Origin: G965267605 sp965267605
GTDB taxonomy: Bacteria > Bacteroidota > Bacteroidia > Flavobacteriales_E > Vicingaceae
Assembly: GCA_965267605.1 (NCBI GenBank)
Contig: OZ254088.1
Coordinates: 2,480,001 to 2,544,000 of the forward strand
DNA length: 64,000 bases
Direction: 5' to 3'
The notes under the pieces were generated by a model that was not told the DNA's origin, searched no databases, and saw only the letters and a list, made by a program, of their open reading frames with translations. The position numbers and the translations under genes were made by a program. This document shows, in pieces, positions 55,937 to 64,000 of the stretch (position 1 is its first letter; each line of letters opens with the position of its first letter).

Positions 55937-57184
55937 GTGAAGGAGAAGAGACCTTTATTATTGTTGATGTTAGCGCATGGTGTATCCAGTTTTGCGCAGG
56001 GGATTAGCATGATCGCTATCCCCTGGTATTTCAAAGATATACTGGACCAGAGTAAAGAGTTCTCCATCCTTTATCTGCTCACTACAACCATTACTCTTTT
56101 CTGGAGCATCTACGCAGGGTCTCTGATTGACAAGTATTCACGAAAGAGGATCTTCCTGGTAGCCAATGCATGTGGTTGTGCTTTGTTGGTGAGCTGTGCC
56201 GCCATTGGATGGATTCAGGGAGTTATGCCACCCTTACTGGCTGGATTGGTATTCATGGTAACGATCTTCAATTTCAACATCCATTATCCAGCCCTCTACG
56301 CCTTTGCCCAGGAAGTATCAACGCCTGAGGAATACGGTAAGGTAAACTCAACGTTGGAGGTATTAGGGCAGGCTACAGCCATGATCTCAGGCATGTTTGC
56401 TGCGCTGCTAATATCGGGTGTGGATCAGGGAGCGCTTTCTCTTGTTGGGTTGGATAGTCTCGAAATCCCCAAATGGAGTTTGAGCAAGATATTTCTAATG
56501 GACGGCATCACCTACGCCTTGTCCTTCCTCATTATCCTTGGTATCAAGTATAACCCCACATACCTAAAGGAAGCCTCAGGCTCGGTATTGCAAAGAATGA
56601 AGGAGGGATGGCACTTCCTTCGAAAGGAAAAAGCTTTGTTTCATTTTGGCTATGCCTCTACGATCATTTTCGCGCTAGTACTGATTCAGGTACATCAGTT
56701 AATGGCTGTTTATATCGATAACTTCCTTGAGGAAGGTGCGGCAGTTTTTGCTCTTTCAGAATCGTTCTACGCTATAGGTGCATTGATGGCTGGGTTCCTA
56801 ATCAGAAAGTTGGTAGGCAGATTTGAAATTGCGGGAATCATCACCATGATGTTGGTTACCGCCCTCGGCCTGTTTCTTTGCTATCAACTTCAGATGAAGG
56901 AGGTGTTATACGTGGTCATCTTCTTCCTTGGTATCACCAATGCGGGTACACGGGTTATTCGGGTTACTTACCTATTTAGAAAGATTCCCAATGAGATCAT
57001 CGGTAGATCTACTTCCGTTTTCCGTTCAATGAATGTTGTGATCCGAATGATCCTGATCGGTGTATTTGCAATGCCTTTTTTCCATGAGGGCATTAATATC
57101 AGGTATACCTACCTCATTGGAGCAGGTGTTGTATTGCTGGGAATTATTCCCCTGCTAGCGAATTACAGAGACCTTAACCGTTGA
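55937..57184 (+). CDS. MFS transporter
   Basis: This 415-residue protein has twelve membrane segments. The loop 2-3 motif is AGSLIDKYSRKRIFLVANA, close to the MFS GxxxDxxGRR pattern, and the N-terminal half resembles the enterobactin exporter/MFS_3 type. The substrate is unknown; drug or siderophore export is possible. The start is GTG, 33 bases from the recX start on the opposite strand. The end overlaps the rng stop by 11 bases. Confidence 0.87.
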   Translation: MKEKRPLLLLMLAHGVSSFAQGISMIAIPWYFKDILDQSKEFSILYLLTTTITLFWSIYAGSLIDKYSRKRIFLVANACGCALLVSCAAIGWIQGVMPPLLAGLVFMVTIFNFNIHYPALYAFAQEVSTPEEYGKVNSTLEVLGQATAMISGMFAALLISGVDQGALSLVGLDSLEIPKWSLSKIFLMDGITYALSFLIILGIKYNPTYLKEASGSVLQRMKEGWHFLRKEKALFHFGYASTIIFALVLIQVHQLMAVYIDNFLEEGAAVFALSESFYAIGALMAGFLIRKLVGRFEIAGIITMMLVTALGLFLCYQLQMKEVLYVVIFFLGITNAGTRVIRVTYLFRKIPNEIIGRSTSVFRSMNVVIRMILIGVFAMPFFHEGINIRYTYLIGAGVVLLGIIPLLANYRDLNR

Positions 57185-58730
57185 TCTTGATCTCTTCGTC
57201 ATTGTGATCGTGGAAGGCGTACTGCAACAAATGGTACGAATCCATAGGAACAATCTTCACACCTTTCTTCTTGGCGAACCAGCCCTTCTTTTTCAGATCA
57301 GGTAGATTCTGCTCCAAATAGGCACTTACATACGGGTGCGCATAAATGGTAATGCTCTTGGGAGTAAGGTGCTTCCTCACGTAAGTCAAGTTGTTCTCGA
57401 TCTCATCAGCAATAAGAATAGAAGCCTGAATCTCTCCCGTACCGTTACAGCTTGGACATGTCTCCTTGGTTTTGATCTCCATTTCAGGTCTAACCCTTTG
57501 TCTGGTGATCTGAACCAATCCAAATTTACTGGGAGGAAGAATGGTATGCTTGGCACGGTCTTCCTTCATGCACTTTTTCAGTGCTTCGTAAAGTTTCTTA
57601 CGGTTACCCGCGTTGCGCATATCGATGAAATCGATAACAATAATGCCGCCCATATCACGCAGCCTTAATTGTCTGGCAATTTCTTCAGCTGCTTCCAGGT
57701 TTGTATCCAGCGCATTTTGTTCCTGATCGTTGTCTTTTTTGGTTCGAGGACCACTATTAACGTCTATCACGTGCATGGCCTCCGTGTGCTCAATGATCAG
57801 GTAGGCACCTGAGGTCATTGTCACATTCTTACCAAAAAGCCCTTTGATCTGCTTGTTTACTCCGAAATGCTCAAAAATGGGGAGCTTACCGGTATATGGT
57901 TTCACGATCTCTTCCTTACCTGGATAAAGTGTACCGATAAGGTTCTTGATATCGCCAACGATGGATTCATCGTTCACATGTACACCATTAAACTCCTTGC
58001 TAAGCAAGTCACGGAGCACGGCTGACGCCCGATCCAATTCACCTAGAATCTTCTTGGGAGGTTTCGCATTTCTTAACCTCTGGTAGGAAGAGTTCCATCT
58101 CTCAACCAAATCTCTCAAATCCTGGTGGAGGTCCGCAACCTTCTTGTCTTGTGCAACGGTTCGGATAATGATTCCGAAGCCCGGAGGTCTGATGCTCTCG
58201 ATCAGTCTTCTTAGTCTGTCTTTCTCTTCATTGCTTCTGATCTTTGACGATACAGAAACACGGTCGGAGAAAGGTACCAAAACCAAATACCTACCCGCTA
58301 ATGAAAGTTCGGAGCTCAGTCTTGGTCCTTTAGAGGAAATAGGTTCCTTTTCAATTTGAACTACGATTTCCTGCCCTGACTTCAATAGTTCGGTTACTTT
58401 ACCGCCTTTATTGATATCAGGTTCGAACTTGAAGTTATCAAGCTTCGAAGTGTGGTGCTTTTTAGATCGCACCTCCGTTGTGTATTTATTCAGGCTACTG
58501 AACTGTGGGCCCAGATCAAGGTAGTGCAAAAATGCATCCTTTTCGTAACCCACGTTCACGAATGCCGCATTCAGCCCGGGCATGATCTTCTTGATCTTGC
58601 CCAGGTAAATGTCGCCTACAGAGAACCTGTTCTCGCTGTCCTCACTTTGTAACTCAACTAGCTTCTTGTCATTAAGAATGGCGATCACAGTCTCTGTAGG
58701 TGATGAATCGATAATCAATTCAACACTCAT
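57174..58730 (-). CDS. rng: Ribonuclease E/G (Rng)
   Basis: RNase E/G cleaves single-stranded RNA in rRNA maturation and mRNA decay. The 518-residue protein has an N-terminal S1 domain (GDIYLGKIKKIMPGLNAAFV), the catalytic metal aspartates in HVIDVNSGP and IVIDFIDM, and a zinc-link CPSCNGTG that joins dimers. An insertion (KYTTEVRSKKHHTSKLDN) is present within the S1 region, as is usual in Bacteroidota. It is last in the HU-TPR-miniprotein-rng group. It is convergent with the MFS gene, overlapping by 11 bases. Confidence 0.95.
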   Translation of the reverse strand: MSVELIIDSSPTETVIAILNDKKLVELQSEDSENRFSVGDIYLGKIKKIMPGLNAAFVNVGYEKDAFLHYLDLGPQFSSLNKYTTEVRSKKHHTSKLDNFKFEPDINKGGKVTELLKSGQEIVVQIEKEPISSKGPRLSSELSLAGRYLVLVPFSDRVSVSSKIRSNEEKDRLRRLIESIRPPGFGIIIRTVAQDKKVADLHQDLRDLVERWNSSYQRLRNAKPPKKILGELDRASAVLRDLLSKEFNGVHVNDESIVGDIKNLIGTLYPGKEEIVKPYTGKLPIFEHFGVNKQIKGLFGKNVTMTSGAYLIIEHTEAMHVIDVNSGPRTKKDNDQEQNALDTNLEAAEEIARQLRLRDMGGIIVIDFIDMRNAGNRKKLYEALKKCMKEDRAKHTILPPSKFGLVQITRQRVRPEMEIKTKETCPSCNGTGEIQASILIADEIENNLTYVRKHLTPKSITIYAHPYVSAYLEQNLPDLKKKGWFAKKKGVKIVPMDSYHLLQYAFHDHNDEEIKING

Positions 58731-58791
58731 ACTGTGCGTATTAGTTGGTCAGAATTCCGCTGTAGGTAGCGGTGCCAAATGTTAAGAGGAA

Positions 58792-58884
58792 TTATTTCTT
58801 CTTCTTGTGACGGTTCTTTCTGAGCCGTTTCTTCCTCTTGTGCGTTGCCATCTTATGTCGCTTTCTCTTCTTTCCGCTTGGCAT
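58792..58884 (-). CDS. 30-residue basic protein, AURKAIP1/COX24 (mS38-like) type
   Basis: The minus-strand frame encodes MPSGKKRKRHKMATHKRKKR and ends LRKNRHKKKK, 30 residues of which 18 are Lys or Arg. This matches the AURKAIP1/COX24 domain miniproteins annotated throughout Bacteroidota, whose mitochondrial relatives (mS38) are small-subunit ribosomal proteins. It lies between the TPR gene (11 bases) and rng (61 bases), all in the same direction. It is likely a tiny ribosome-associated protein; ribosome binding is inferred from the family. Confidence 0.85.
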   Translation of the reverse strand: MPSGKKRKRHKMATHKRKKRLRKNRHKKKK

Positions 58885-58895
58885 AACTAATGTTT

Positions 58896-59747
58896 TTAAT
58901 TTCTTTTCAGACTGCCGATATACTCCTCAATTCGGGAGGCAAGCAGCGAGTCTTTTGCTAATTTTTTATACGTCTCCAGACATTCGATGGCTTGAACCGT
59001 ATCTTCTTTAGATAGATAAATATCTGCCAGATACAAGTTCGCCTCAGCGTATGTCGGATCCAGTTTCTTAACTGCAGAAAACCTTTCCATAGCTTTCTCC
59101 AGCTGCCCTGATTGAATCGCGAAATACCCGAGGTTCACCAGAGCGTCTACATTGTTTGGATCTTTCTCAAGCACCTTTTTGAGCATCGTAATGCCCTCCA
59201 TGGGTGCCTTACCGAGATACTGCGATCCCTCCACAAGACAAACTCCCAATCCAGTCATTGCCTTAAACTGCAATGAGTCCTTATACAGGATCTCCTGGTA
59301 CCAGTAGACTGCCTTGTCGATCATCTCCCTTTTGTCCACGCCTTCGGCATATCTAAATGCATTGAAGTACGCGTCCCCAGCCTTGAATAAATAGTTCAAT
59401 GAATCTCCTGCCTCTGCAGCTAATCCTGCATAATGGGCAGCCAGTTCCAAATTCCCTATTGCCGTCCAGGTATTTGCCAGAGAATCCAGCCATGTTGCCT
59501 GCACACTACCCTCGGTGGCGCTAATCTTCGCCTTGAGGTCGCGCAGCTTCTCTTGCCATGAAGGAATGATCTGATTGGTCAGACTATCCTCCAACGACTG
59601 CAAATTACGTTCAGGTTTTGCCTCGTTCTGAGCGCTTTCCTGATCGTCCCCGGTCTTGTCAAGGACCTTTTTGGGAGCCAATATTAAAAGAACGATCAAC
59701 AGTACGCCTACACCAATCGTGGCCCACTGTTGCTTACCTAATCTCAA
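58896..59747 (-). CDS. Membrane-anchored TPR protein
   Basis: This 283-residue protein has an N-terminal membrane anchor (QWATIGVGVLLIVLLIL) and, after an acidic linker, tetratricopeptide repeats at about 145-265 (NNVDALVNLGYFAIQSGQLEKA, then TYAEANLYLADIYLSKED). It resembles the periplasmic TPR proteins next to HU genes in Bacteroidota. It probably scaffolds a complex; which one is unknown. It overlaps HU by 4 bases at its start. Confidence 0.82.
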   Translation of the reverse strand: MRLGKQQWATIGVGVLLIVLLILAPKKVLDKTGDDQESAQNEAKPERNLQSLEDSLTNQIIPSWQEKLRDLKAKISATEGSVQATWLDSLANTWTAIGNLELAAHYAGLAAEAGDSLNYLFKAGDAYFNAFRYAEGVDKREMIDKAVYWYQEILYKDSLQFKAMTGLGVCLVEGSQYLGKAPMEGITMLKKVLEKDPNNVDALVNLGYFAIQSGQLEKAMERFSAVKKLDPTYAEANLYLADIYLSKEDTVQAIECLETYKKLAKDSLLASRIEEYIGSLKRN

Positions 59748-60031
59748 GCGTTTGAGCTATCTTTTACTTTCTGAACAAACGTCTTGGCCGGTTTAAATGC
59801 CGGTACATTGTGCGCAGGGATAATGATGGTAGTATTCTTAGAGATATTTCTACCAGTCTTCTGAGCTCTTCTCTTTACGATAAAGCTTCCGAATCCCCTT
59901 AAATAAACGTTTTCCCCTTTAGCCAATGACTCTCTTACTGCCTTCATAAATTCCTCAACAGTTGCTTGAACTGCTACTTTTTCAATTCCGGTTCTGTCTG
60001 AAATCTCAGCTACAATATCCGCCTTAGTCAT
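59744..60031 (-). CDS. HU family DNA-binding protein
   Basis: HU/IHF-like proteins bend DNA and organise the nucleoid. This 95-residue protein has the expected layout: KADIVAEISDRTGI, then a dimer core, then YLRGFGSFIVKRRAQKTGRN with the DNA-binding arm, where IIIPAHNVPAFKPAK is the family signature end. It is first in the operon with the TPR protein, miniprotein and rng, transcribed from a strong consensus promoter shared head-to-head with mutY. Confidence 0.96.
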   Translation of the reverse strand: MTKADIVAEISDRTGIEKVAVQATVEEFMKAVRESLAKGENVYLRGFGSFIVKRRAQKTGRNISKNTTIIIPAHNVPAFKPAKTFVQKVKDSSNA

Positions 60032-60082
60032 TTTGTTTTAGTGTTAACTAGTTAAAATTCAAGTTCTTAAAAAATCGAGCGG

Positions 60083-60115
60083 CAAATATACTGTTTAATT
60101 GTTAATTGCTACAAA
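60083..60115 (-). promoter_or_regulatory. HU operon promoter
   Basis: On the minus strand TTTG (60112-60115) is followed after 21 bases by TATATTTG (60083-60090), both matching consensus. The HU ATG lies 51 bases further downstream, leaving a leader of roughly 45 bases. The -33 region overlaps the mutY promoter. Confidence 0.78.
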
Positions 60116-60130
60116 ACTCTTATAAATTTG
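60099..60130 (+). promoter_or_regulatory. mutY promoter
   Basis: TTG (60099-60101) is followed after 21 bases by TAAATTTG (60123-60130), a full -7 consensus match. The mutY ATG is 18 bases downstream. The -33 element lies within the HU promoter's spacer, so both promoters compete for the same DNA face. Confidence 0.68.
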
Positions 60131-60148
60131 AAATCTCACTGCAAATCA

Positions 60149-61216
60149 ATGAGATACGAAGAGATCACAAAGGTATTGGAGGGTTGGTATCTCAATTCTC
60201 ACAGAGACCTCCCCTGGAGACGCACAAGCGACCCTTACCGAATATGGCTATCAGAAATCATCCTTCAGCAGACAAGGGTTGATCAGGGCTTACCGTATTA
60301 TGAGCGCTTCACGGCCACATTCCCGGATGTTCATACGTTGGCCGCGGCAAGTGAGGATGAAGTACTTAAGTTATGGCAAGGATTGGGTTATTACTCCAGA
60401 GCAAGAAACTTACACGCAGCGGCAAAGTATGTAGCGAATGAACTTGATGGCGTGTTTCCCACGGCATATGATGGTCTTCTCAAATTGAAGGGTGTGGGAC
60501 CGTACACAGCTGCAGCCATTGCTTCCATTGCGTTTGGACTACCTCATGCGGTGGTGGATGGTAATGTGAACAGGGTCGTTGCCAGGTTATTCGGAGTAGA
60601 CAAACCTGTAAACAGCACTGAAGGAATGAAGGAGATTTCGGAGCTGGCTGAGGCAATCCTGGACCGTAAATCTCCCGGTGTTCATAATCAGGCGATGATG
60701 GAACTAGGTGCAATGGTGTGTACTCCCAAGAATGCACAGTGCGATAGCTGCCCGATTAATCATAAGTGTATCGCGTTAAAGAGAGGAATGGTAGGGGCCC
60801 TTCCTTTCAAATTGAAAAAGGTCAAGGTCAAGGAGCGTTTTATTACCTATTTGGTACATATCCACAACGGCCAGGTGCTGCTTAACAAACGTGGAGAGGG
60901 AGATATCTGGCAAGGCTTGTACGATTTTCCTTCCACAGCGTTAAAGTTTGCTCCAGACATCGCAGGGGTGATGGATTCAAAATTGATGTCCTTCCTTGAT
61001 AAGGCTGGGTTACGAGCATCATCCATCTCTAAAACATACAAACATCAGTTAACCCACCGCACAATCTACGCGCGCTTTGTTATTGTGGAAAGTCTGGGAT
61101 CAAAGGCTTTGAATGGCGATTCGGTGCCTTTAACAGATGTTGATAATTATGCTGTTCCAAGGCTTATTGAGCGTTACCTGCACGATACAGATTTGCTATC
61201 TTTACAGCCTAAATAA
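60149..61216 (+). CDS. mutY: A/G-specific adenine glycosylase MutY
   Basis: MutY removes adenine mispaired with 8-oxoguanine. The N-terminal LSEIILQQTRVDQGLPYYERF holds the catalytic Glu, KLKGVGPYTAAAIASIAFG is the helix-hairpin-helix, and VVDGNVNRVVARL carries the catalytic Asp. The iron-sulfur cluster Cys motif C-x6-C-x2-C-x5-C is intact (CTPKNAQCDSCPINHKC). The C-terminal half is the NUDIX-like 8-oxoG recognition domain. The ATG at 60149 follows a good promoter; an in-frame TTG at 60128 lies inside the -7 element and is rejected. The protein has 355 residues. ssb follows 7 bases later. Confidence 0.97.
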   Translation: MRYEEITKVLEGWYLNSHRDLPWRRTSDPYRIWLSEIILQQTRVDQGLPYYERFTATFPDVHTLAAASEDEVLKLWQGLGYYSRARNLHAAAKYVANELDGVFPTAYDGLLKLKGVGPYTAAAIASIAFGLPHAVVDGNVNRVVARLFGVDKPVNSTEGMKEISELAEAILDRKSPGVHNQAMMELGAMVCTPKNAQCDSCPINHKCIALKRGMVGALPFKLKKVKVKERFITYLVHIHNGQVLLNKRGEGDIWQGLYDFPSTALKFAPDIAGVMDSKLMSFLDKAGLRASSISKTYKHQLTHRTIYARFVIVESLGSKALNGDSVPLTDVDNYAVPRLIERYLHDTDLLSLQPK

Positions 61217-61223
61217 TTGAATT

Positions 61224-61751
61224 ATGTCTGGTGTAAACAAAGTAATCCTCGTTGGTAATCTGGGAAAGGACCCAGAAGTAAGATATCTTGAAAGTGGCGT
61301 TGCGGTCGCGAATTTCCCAATTGCAACCTCAGAAACTTACAAGGACAGAAATACAGGAGAGCGAATTACGCAAACCGAATGGCATAATGTTGTACTCTGG
61401 AGAGGCTTGGCAGAAGTAGCGGAGAAGTATCTCAAGAAAGGTAACCAGGTGTACATTGAAGGTAAATTGAGAACACGCAGCTGGGAGGATCAGAATGGCA
61501 ATACGCGATACACAACAGAAGTTGTTGGAGACAACATGACTATGTTGGGTCGAAGGGATGACAATGTTTCGGCTCCGACACAACAACCAGCGCAAACAAC
61601 GGAGCAGCCAGCTCAAACTGTTGCCCAGCCTACACCACAACCCGCTGCTCAACCAACTGCACAGCAGCCTGCAGCTGGAGCACAACAGGCAGAAACCACC
61701 ACACCTGCTCCAGATATCCTGGAGGAGCCTGCGGATGACCTGCCGTTTTAA
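61224..61751 (+). CDS. ssb: Single-stranded DNA-binding protein
   Basis: SSB coats single-stranded DNA in replication and repair. Residues 1-110 form the OB fold (GVNKVILVGNLGKDPEVRYL, TEWHNVVLWRGLAEVAEKYL and YIEGKLRTRSWEDQ). A Gln/Pro/Thr/Ala-rich linker follows, and the tip ends EPADDLPF, the acidic peptide that recruits partner proteins. The length is 175. It follows mutY by 7 bases and precedes gldE. Confidence 0.97.
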   Translation: MSGVNKVILVGNLGKDPEVRYLESGVAVANFPIATSETYKDRNTGERITQTEWHNVVLWRGLAEVAEKYLKKGNQVYIEGKLRTRSWEDQNGNTRYTTEVVGDNMTMLGRRDDNVSAPTQQPAQTTEQPAQTVAQPTPQPAAQPTAQQPAAGAQQAETTTPAPDILEEPADDLPF

Positions 61752-61777
61752 CCCTATGACTAACGAAACTCGCTAGT

Positions 61778-63121
61778 TTGGACGACCCCGGGGAAAGTCT
61801 ATACTTATTATCCATTAGCATTCAACCGCTGACGATTGGCACGGCCATTGGTCTTCTTGTAGTACTTGTTATGGTGGTATGTTCTGCCCTTGTGTCTGGT
61901 GCAGAAGTAGCATACTTCTCTATTGACGAAAAAGGAAGAGAGGAACTTCAGGGTGATGTCAATTCAACCAATCACAGAATACTGAAGCTATTGGAGCACC
62001 CTAAGAGACTATTGGCTACCATTCTGGTATCCAACAACTTTATCAATGTGGGGATTGTTATTGTTTCTGCTTATGTGCTAGAGCATTTGTTCGAGTATCA
62101 TGGAAACGCAACCCTAAGATTTGTGGTTGAGGTATTGACCGTAACCCTGATCCTATTGATTATGGGAGAAGTAACACCTAAGATCTACGCAACAGAAAAG
62201 AATCTACGACTGGCCAGGTTGATGGCGCTACCGCTGACTGTTGCAGAAAGGGTATTCCCAATCAACGTAATCAGTAAATTCCTCGTAAACGCTACATCAG
62301 TAATAGACAAGCGCATCAAGAACCGTGTTGAAATCTCTGTGGATGACCTTTCCAACGCCCTTGATCTGGCAGAGGATATTGACCAGACAGACGATGAGCA
62401 TAAGCTCCTGCAGGGCATCATCACCTTTGGAGACACCAGTGTTAAACAAGTAATGAAATCGCGATTGGATGTTGTTGCCATTGAAGAAAAAACCAGTTTT
62501 CTGGAGGTGCTTAGTACGATAAGGGGGTGCGGATTTTCAAGAATTCCTGTTTACCGAGAGTCGTTTGATCATATTATGGGTGTGCTTTACATCAAGGACC
62601 TATTGAGGTATGTGGACAAGGGGGATCACTTCCGTTGGCAAAAACTCATTCGCTCACCCTTCTTTGTTCCTGAACAAAAAAAGCTGGATGACCTACTGAG
62701 GGAATTTCAACAGAGAAAAATACACCTGGCCGTTGTTGTAGATGAATACGGTGGCACCTCAGGTATCGTAACACTAGAAGACGTACTTGAAGAAATTGTG
62801 GGTGAAATCACTGATGAATTTGACGAAGAAGACCTGATCTATTCTAAGGTTGACGATAAAACGTACATCTTCGAGGGGAAAACACCACTCACAGATCTTT
62901 CAAGAATTCTCAATGTTAAGATGAGTGAGTTTGAGGAAAAACGAGGTGACAGTGATTCATTGGCTGGTTTCGTTATTGAGCTGGCAGGGAAGATTCCGTT
63001 GAAAGGTGAAAGAATAAAGTTTAACCAGTTCACGTTCACCATAGAAGCGGCAGACAAAAGAAGAGTTAAGAGCATCAAGGTTTCAATCGATGAAGAAGAG
63101 CAACAAGACGAGGATATTTAG
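61778..63121 (+). CDS. gldE: Gliding motility-associated protein GldE (CNNM/CorC-like)
   Basis: GldE is a CNNM-type membrane protein needed for efficient gliding in some flavobacteria. The N-terminal about 180 residues are a DUF21 transmembrane domain (SALVSGAEVAYFSIDEKGRE and LLATILVSNNFINVGIVIVSAY). Two CBS domains follow (near 215-330, with HLAVVVDEYGGTSGIVTLEDV), then a CorC/HlyC domain. The start appears to be TTG at 61778, 26 bases after the ssb stop. It overlaps gldD by 32 bases. Order mutY-ssb-gldE-gldD supports the name over other CNNM proteins. Confidence 0.9.
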   Translation: MDDPGESLYLLSISIQPLTIGTAIGLLVVLVMVVCSALVSGAEVAYFSIDEKGREELQGDVNSTNHRILKLLEHPKRLLATILVSNNFINVGIVIVSAYVLEHLFEYHGNATLRFVVEVLTVTLILLIMGEVTPKIYATEKNLRLARLMALPLTVAERVFPINVISKFLVNATSVIDKRIKNRVEISVDDLSNALDLAEDIDQTDDEHKLLQGIITFGDTSVKQVMKSRLDVVAIEEKTSFLEVLSTIRGCGFSRIPVYRESFDHIMGVLYIKDLLRYVDKGDHFRWQKLIRSPFFVPEQKKLDDLLREFQQRKIHLAVVVDEYGGTSGIVTLEDVLEEIVGEITDEFDEEDLIYSKVDDKTYIFEGKTPLTDLSRILNVKMSEFEEKRGDSDSLAGFVIELAGKIPLKGERIKFNQFTFTIEAADKRRVKSIKVSIDEEEQQDEDI

Positions 63122-63686
63122 CCTGGGAATCATTTCAGTGCTATTGGTCTCTTGCGGTGAGGACGTGTATACACCTAAACCTACGGGGTACTTTCGCATC
63201 GAACTGCCTGAGAAGAACTATCTACTGTATGACGACAATTGCCCTTTCACGTTTGAGTCTCCAGCGTATTCCAGAATTGCAAAGCGGACCGATCCACAAA
63301 CCATTTGTTGGTTCAACGTAGAGTATCCCAAATGCAATGCGGTACTCTACTGCAGTTATAAGCCGGTGGAAGGTAACATAGATGAATTACTGGCAGATTC
63401 GAGGACATTGGTTCAAAAACACATCGTTAAGGCTACGGATATTAAGGAGAACCGAATCGAGAACGATTCAGCCCACGTTTATGGCTTGTTAACGGAAATC
63501 AGAGGAAGCGTTGCATCTCCGATCCAGTTTCATCTTACGGATAGCACCAGGCACTTCCTAAGGGCATCGCTGTATTTTAATAACAAACCTAATCCAGATT
63601 CACTGGCCCCTGTACTCGCGTTCATCCAATCCGATATTGAACACATGATTGAGACCTTTAAATGGAAGGGATCAGCTGCGCCTTAA
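63090..63686 (+). CDS. gldD: Gliding motility lipoprotein GldD
   Basis: GldD is a lipoprotein required for gliding and, in some species, type IX secretion. The 198-residue protein has a signal ending in the lipobox VSC and then the hallmark YTPKPTGYFRIELPEKNY. The remaining sequence is the single conserved family domain. It starts 32 bases inside gldE. The end overlaps the convergent heme A synthase gene by 15 bases. Confidence 0.94.
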   Translation: MKKSNKTRIFSLGIISVLLVSCGEDVYTPKPTGYFRIELPEKNYLLYDDNCPFTFESPAYSRIAKRTDPQTICWFNVEYPKCNAVLYCSYKPVEGNIDELLADSRTLVQKHIVKATDIKENRIENDSAHVYGLLTEIRGSVASPIQFHLTDSTRHFLRASLYFNNKPNPDSLAPVLAFIQSDIEHMIETFKWKGSAAP

Positions 63687-64000
63687 TCTGAAGGCGAGAG
63701 AGGTTACTGCACTAAACAACAAGGCAGAGAATACAAGATGTACCGGTTGCAAATAAGGTGGTATAGCGAAATACGCCATTCCAACACCACTCCCTATTGC
63801 AATCAGGGTAATGATCGTTGAACGAATCGTAATCGTTCGGGCAATGGCCCTTCTGGATCGTTTATAGATATTCCAGCATGACCAAAGGATCAAACCTCCT
63901 ACAAGCACTGAATAGGTTCTGTGGATATAAAACAACCAATCCATGGCATCGATCATTCCTGCCCTTTCCATTCCCTGAGCTATAAATGTATCTATCTGCT
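63672..64000 (-). CDS. ctaA: Heme A synthase, COX15/CtaA family (partial, C-terminal part)
   Basis: CtaA oxidises a methyl group of heme O to make heme A for cytochrome oxidase. The last 109 residues are present, with the conserved heme ligands in FYIHRTYSVLVGG and LQPVHLVFSAL, and GVGMAYFAIPPYLQP between. The open frame continues without a stop to the window end (residues QIDTFIAQGMERAG), so the methionine at 63971 is internal and the gene is cut. Orientation is convergent with gldD. Confidence 0.9.
   Translation of the reverse strand, partial: QIDTFIAQGMERAGMIDAMDWLFYIHRTYSVLVGGLILWSCWNIYKRSRRAIARTITIRSTIITLIAIGSGVGMAYFAIPPYLQPVHLVFSALLFSAVTSLAFRLRRS

Noticed and set aside
1..64000. tRNA, rRNA, CRISPR, insertion sequence, phage or toxin-antitoxin content
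   Set aside because: I saw no tRNA-like cloverleaf, spaced repeat array, transposase, integrase or paired toxin-antitoxin genes; by-eye reading could miss a short RNA gene.

Overview
This window is a gene-dense stretch of a Bacteroidota chromosome, most likely Flavobacteriales or a close relative. The evidence is type IX secretion (T9SS) genes and cargo with C-terminal sorting domains, the gliding genes gldD and gldE, SecA of about 1,120 residues with a long insert, promoters with a TAnnTTTG -7 element, a kynurenine branch, and many small lipoproteins. I count 60 protein genes, two of them cut by the window edges. I see no rRNA, tRNA, CRISPR array, insertion sequence or prophage. No intergenic gap exceeds about 160 bases, and many genes overlap or abut.

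Layout. 1-6.5 kb: end of a PBP4-type carboxypeptidase, secA, a small DUF2795 protein, and a three-gene methyltransferase/ABC ATPase/cobalamin adenosyltransferase operon. 6.6-13.6 kb: a periplasmic isoaspartyl peptidase, three tandem T9SS cargo-like genes, a D-threonine-aldolase-like enzyme, an ECF sigma factor coupled to a TonB-domain membrane protein, and a tiny lipoprotein. 13.7-19.7 kb: the porV2-porU2 pair. 19.8-23.9 kb: acyltransferase, pssA and purS facing a tatC/AhpD-like/lptB operon. 24-28.1 kb: a TMTC-like membrane TPR protein facing a dolichol-phosphate-mannose-synthase-like GT2 and a sulfotransferase. 28.2-37 kb: recQ, small exported and membrane proteins, an M20 hydrolase, a large propeller/barrel protein and an MBL hydrolase. 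37-42.6 kb: kynU-kmo-outer-membrane protein, divergent from gcvP. 42.8-49.8 kb: two T9SS cargo genes, MlaE/MlaF-like genes, a second tiny lipoprotein with manC, and fumC. 49.8-55.9 kb: a long minus-strand run of recX, an LRR protein, sigma factor, membrane protein, prfB (with the classic frameshift) and an ArsC-like gene. 56-64 kb: an MFS transporter, the HU/TPR/mini-basic-protein/rng operon, mutY-ssb-gldE-gldD, and the end of a CtaA-type heme A synthase.

Themes. Much of the window concerns the cell envelope: Sec and Tat export, LPS export, Mla-type lipid transport, T9SS sorting and cargo, gliding, and possible surface glycosylation. The remainder is core DNA repair, translation and central metabolism. 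I did not find a clear new defence or mobile system. The most unusual items are an LptB with a C-terminal CxxC/CxxC extension, two ECF sigma factors coupled to non-standard membrane proteins, a TMTC-like/GT2/sulfotransferase neighbourhood, a degenerate peptidase-like domain fused to a propeller and barrel, and a pair of tiny paralogous lipoproteins.
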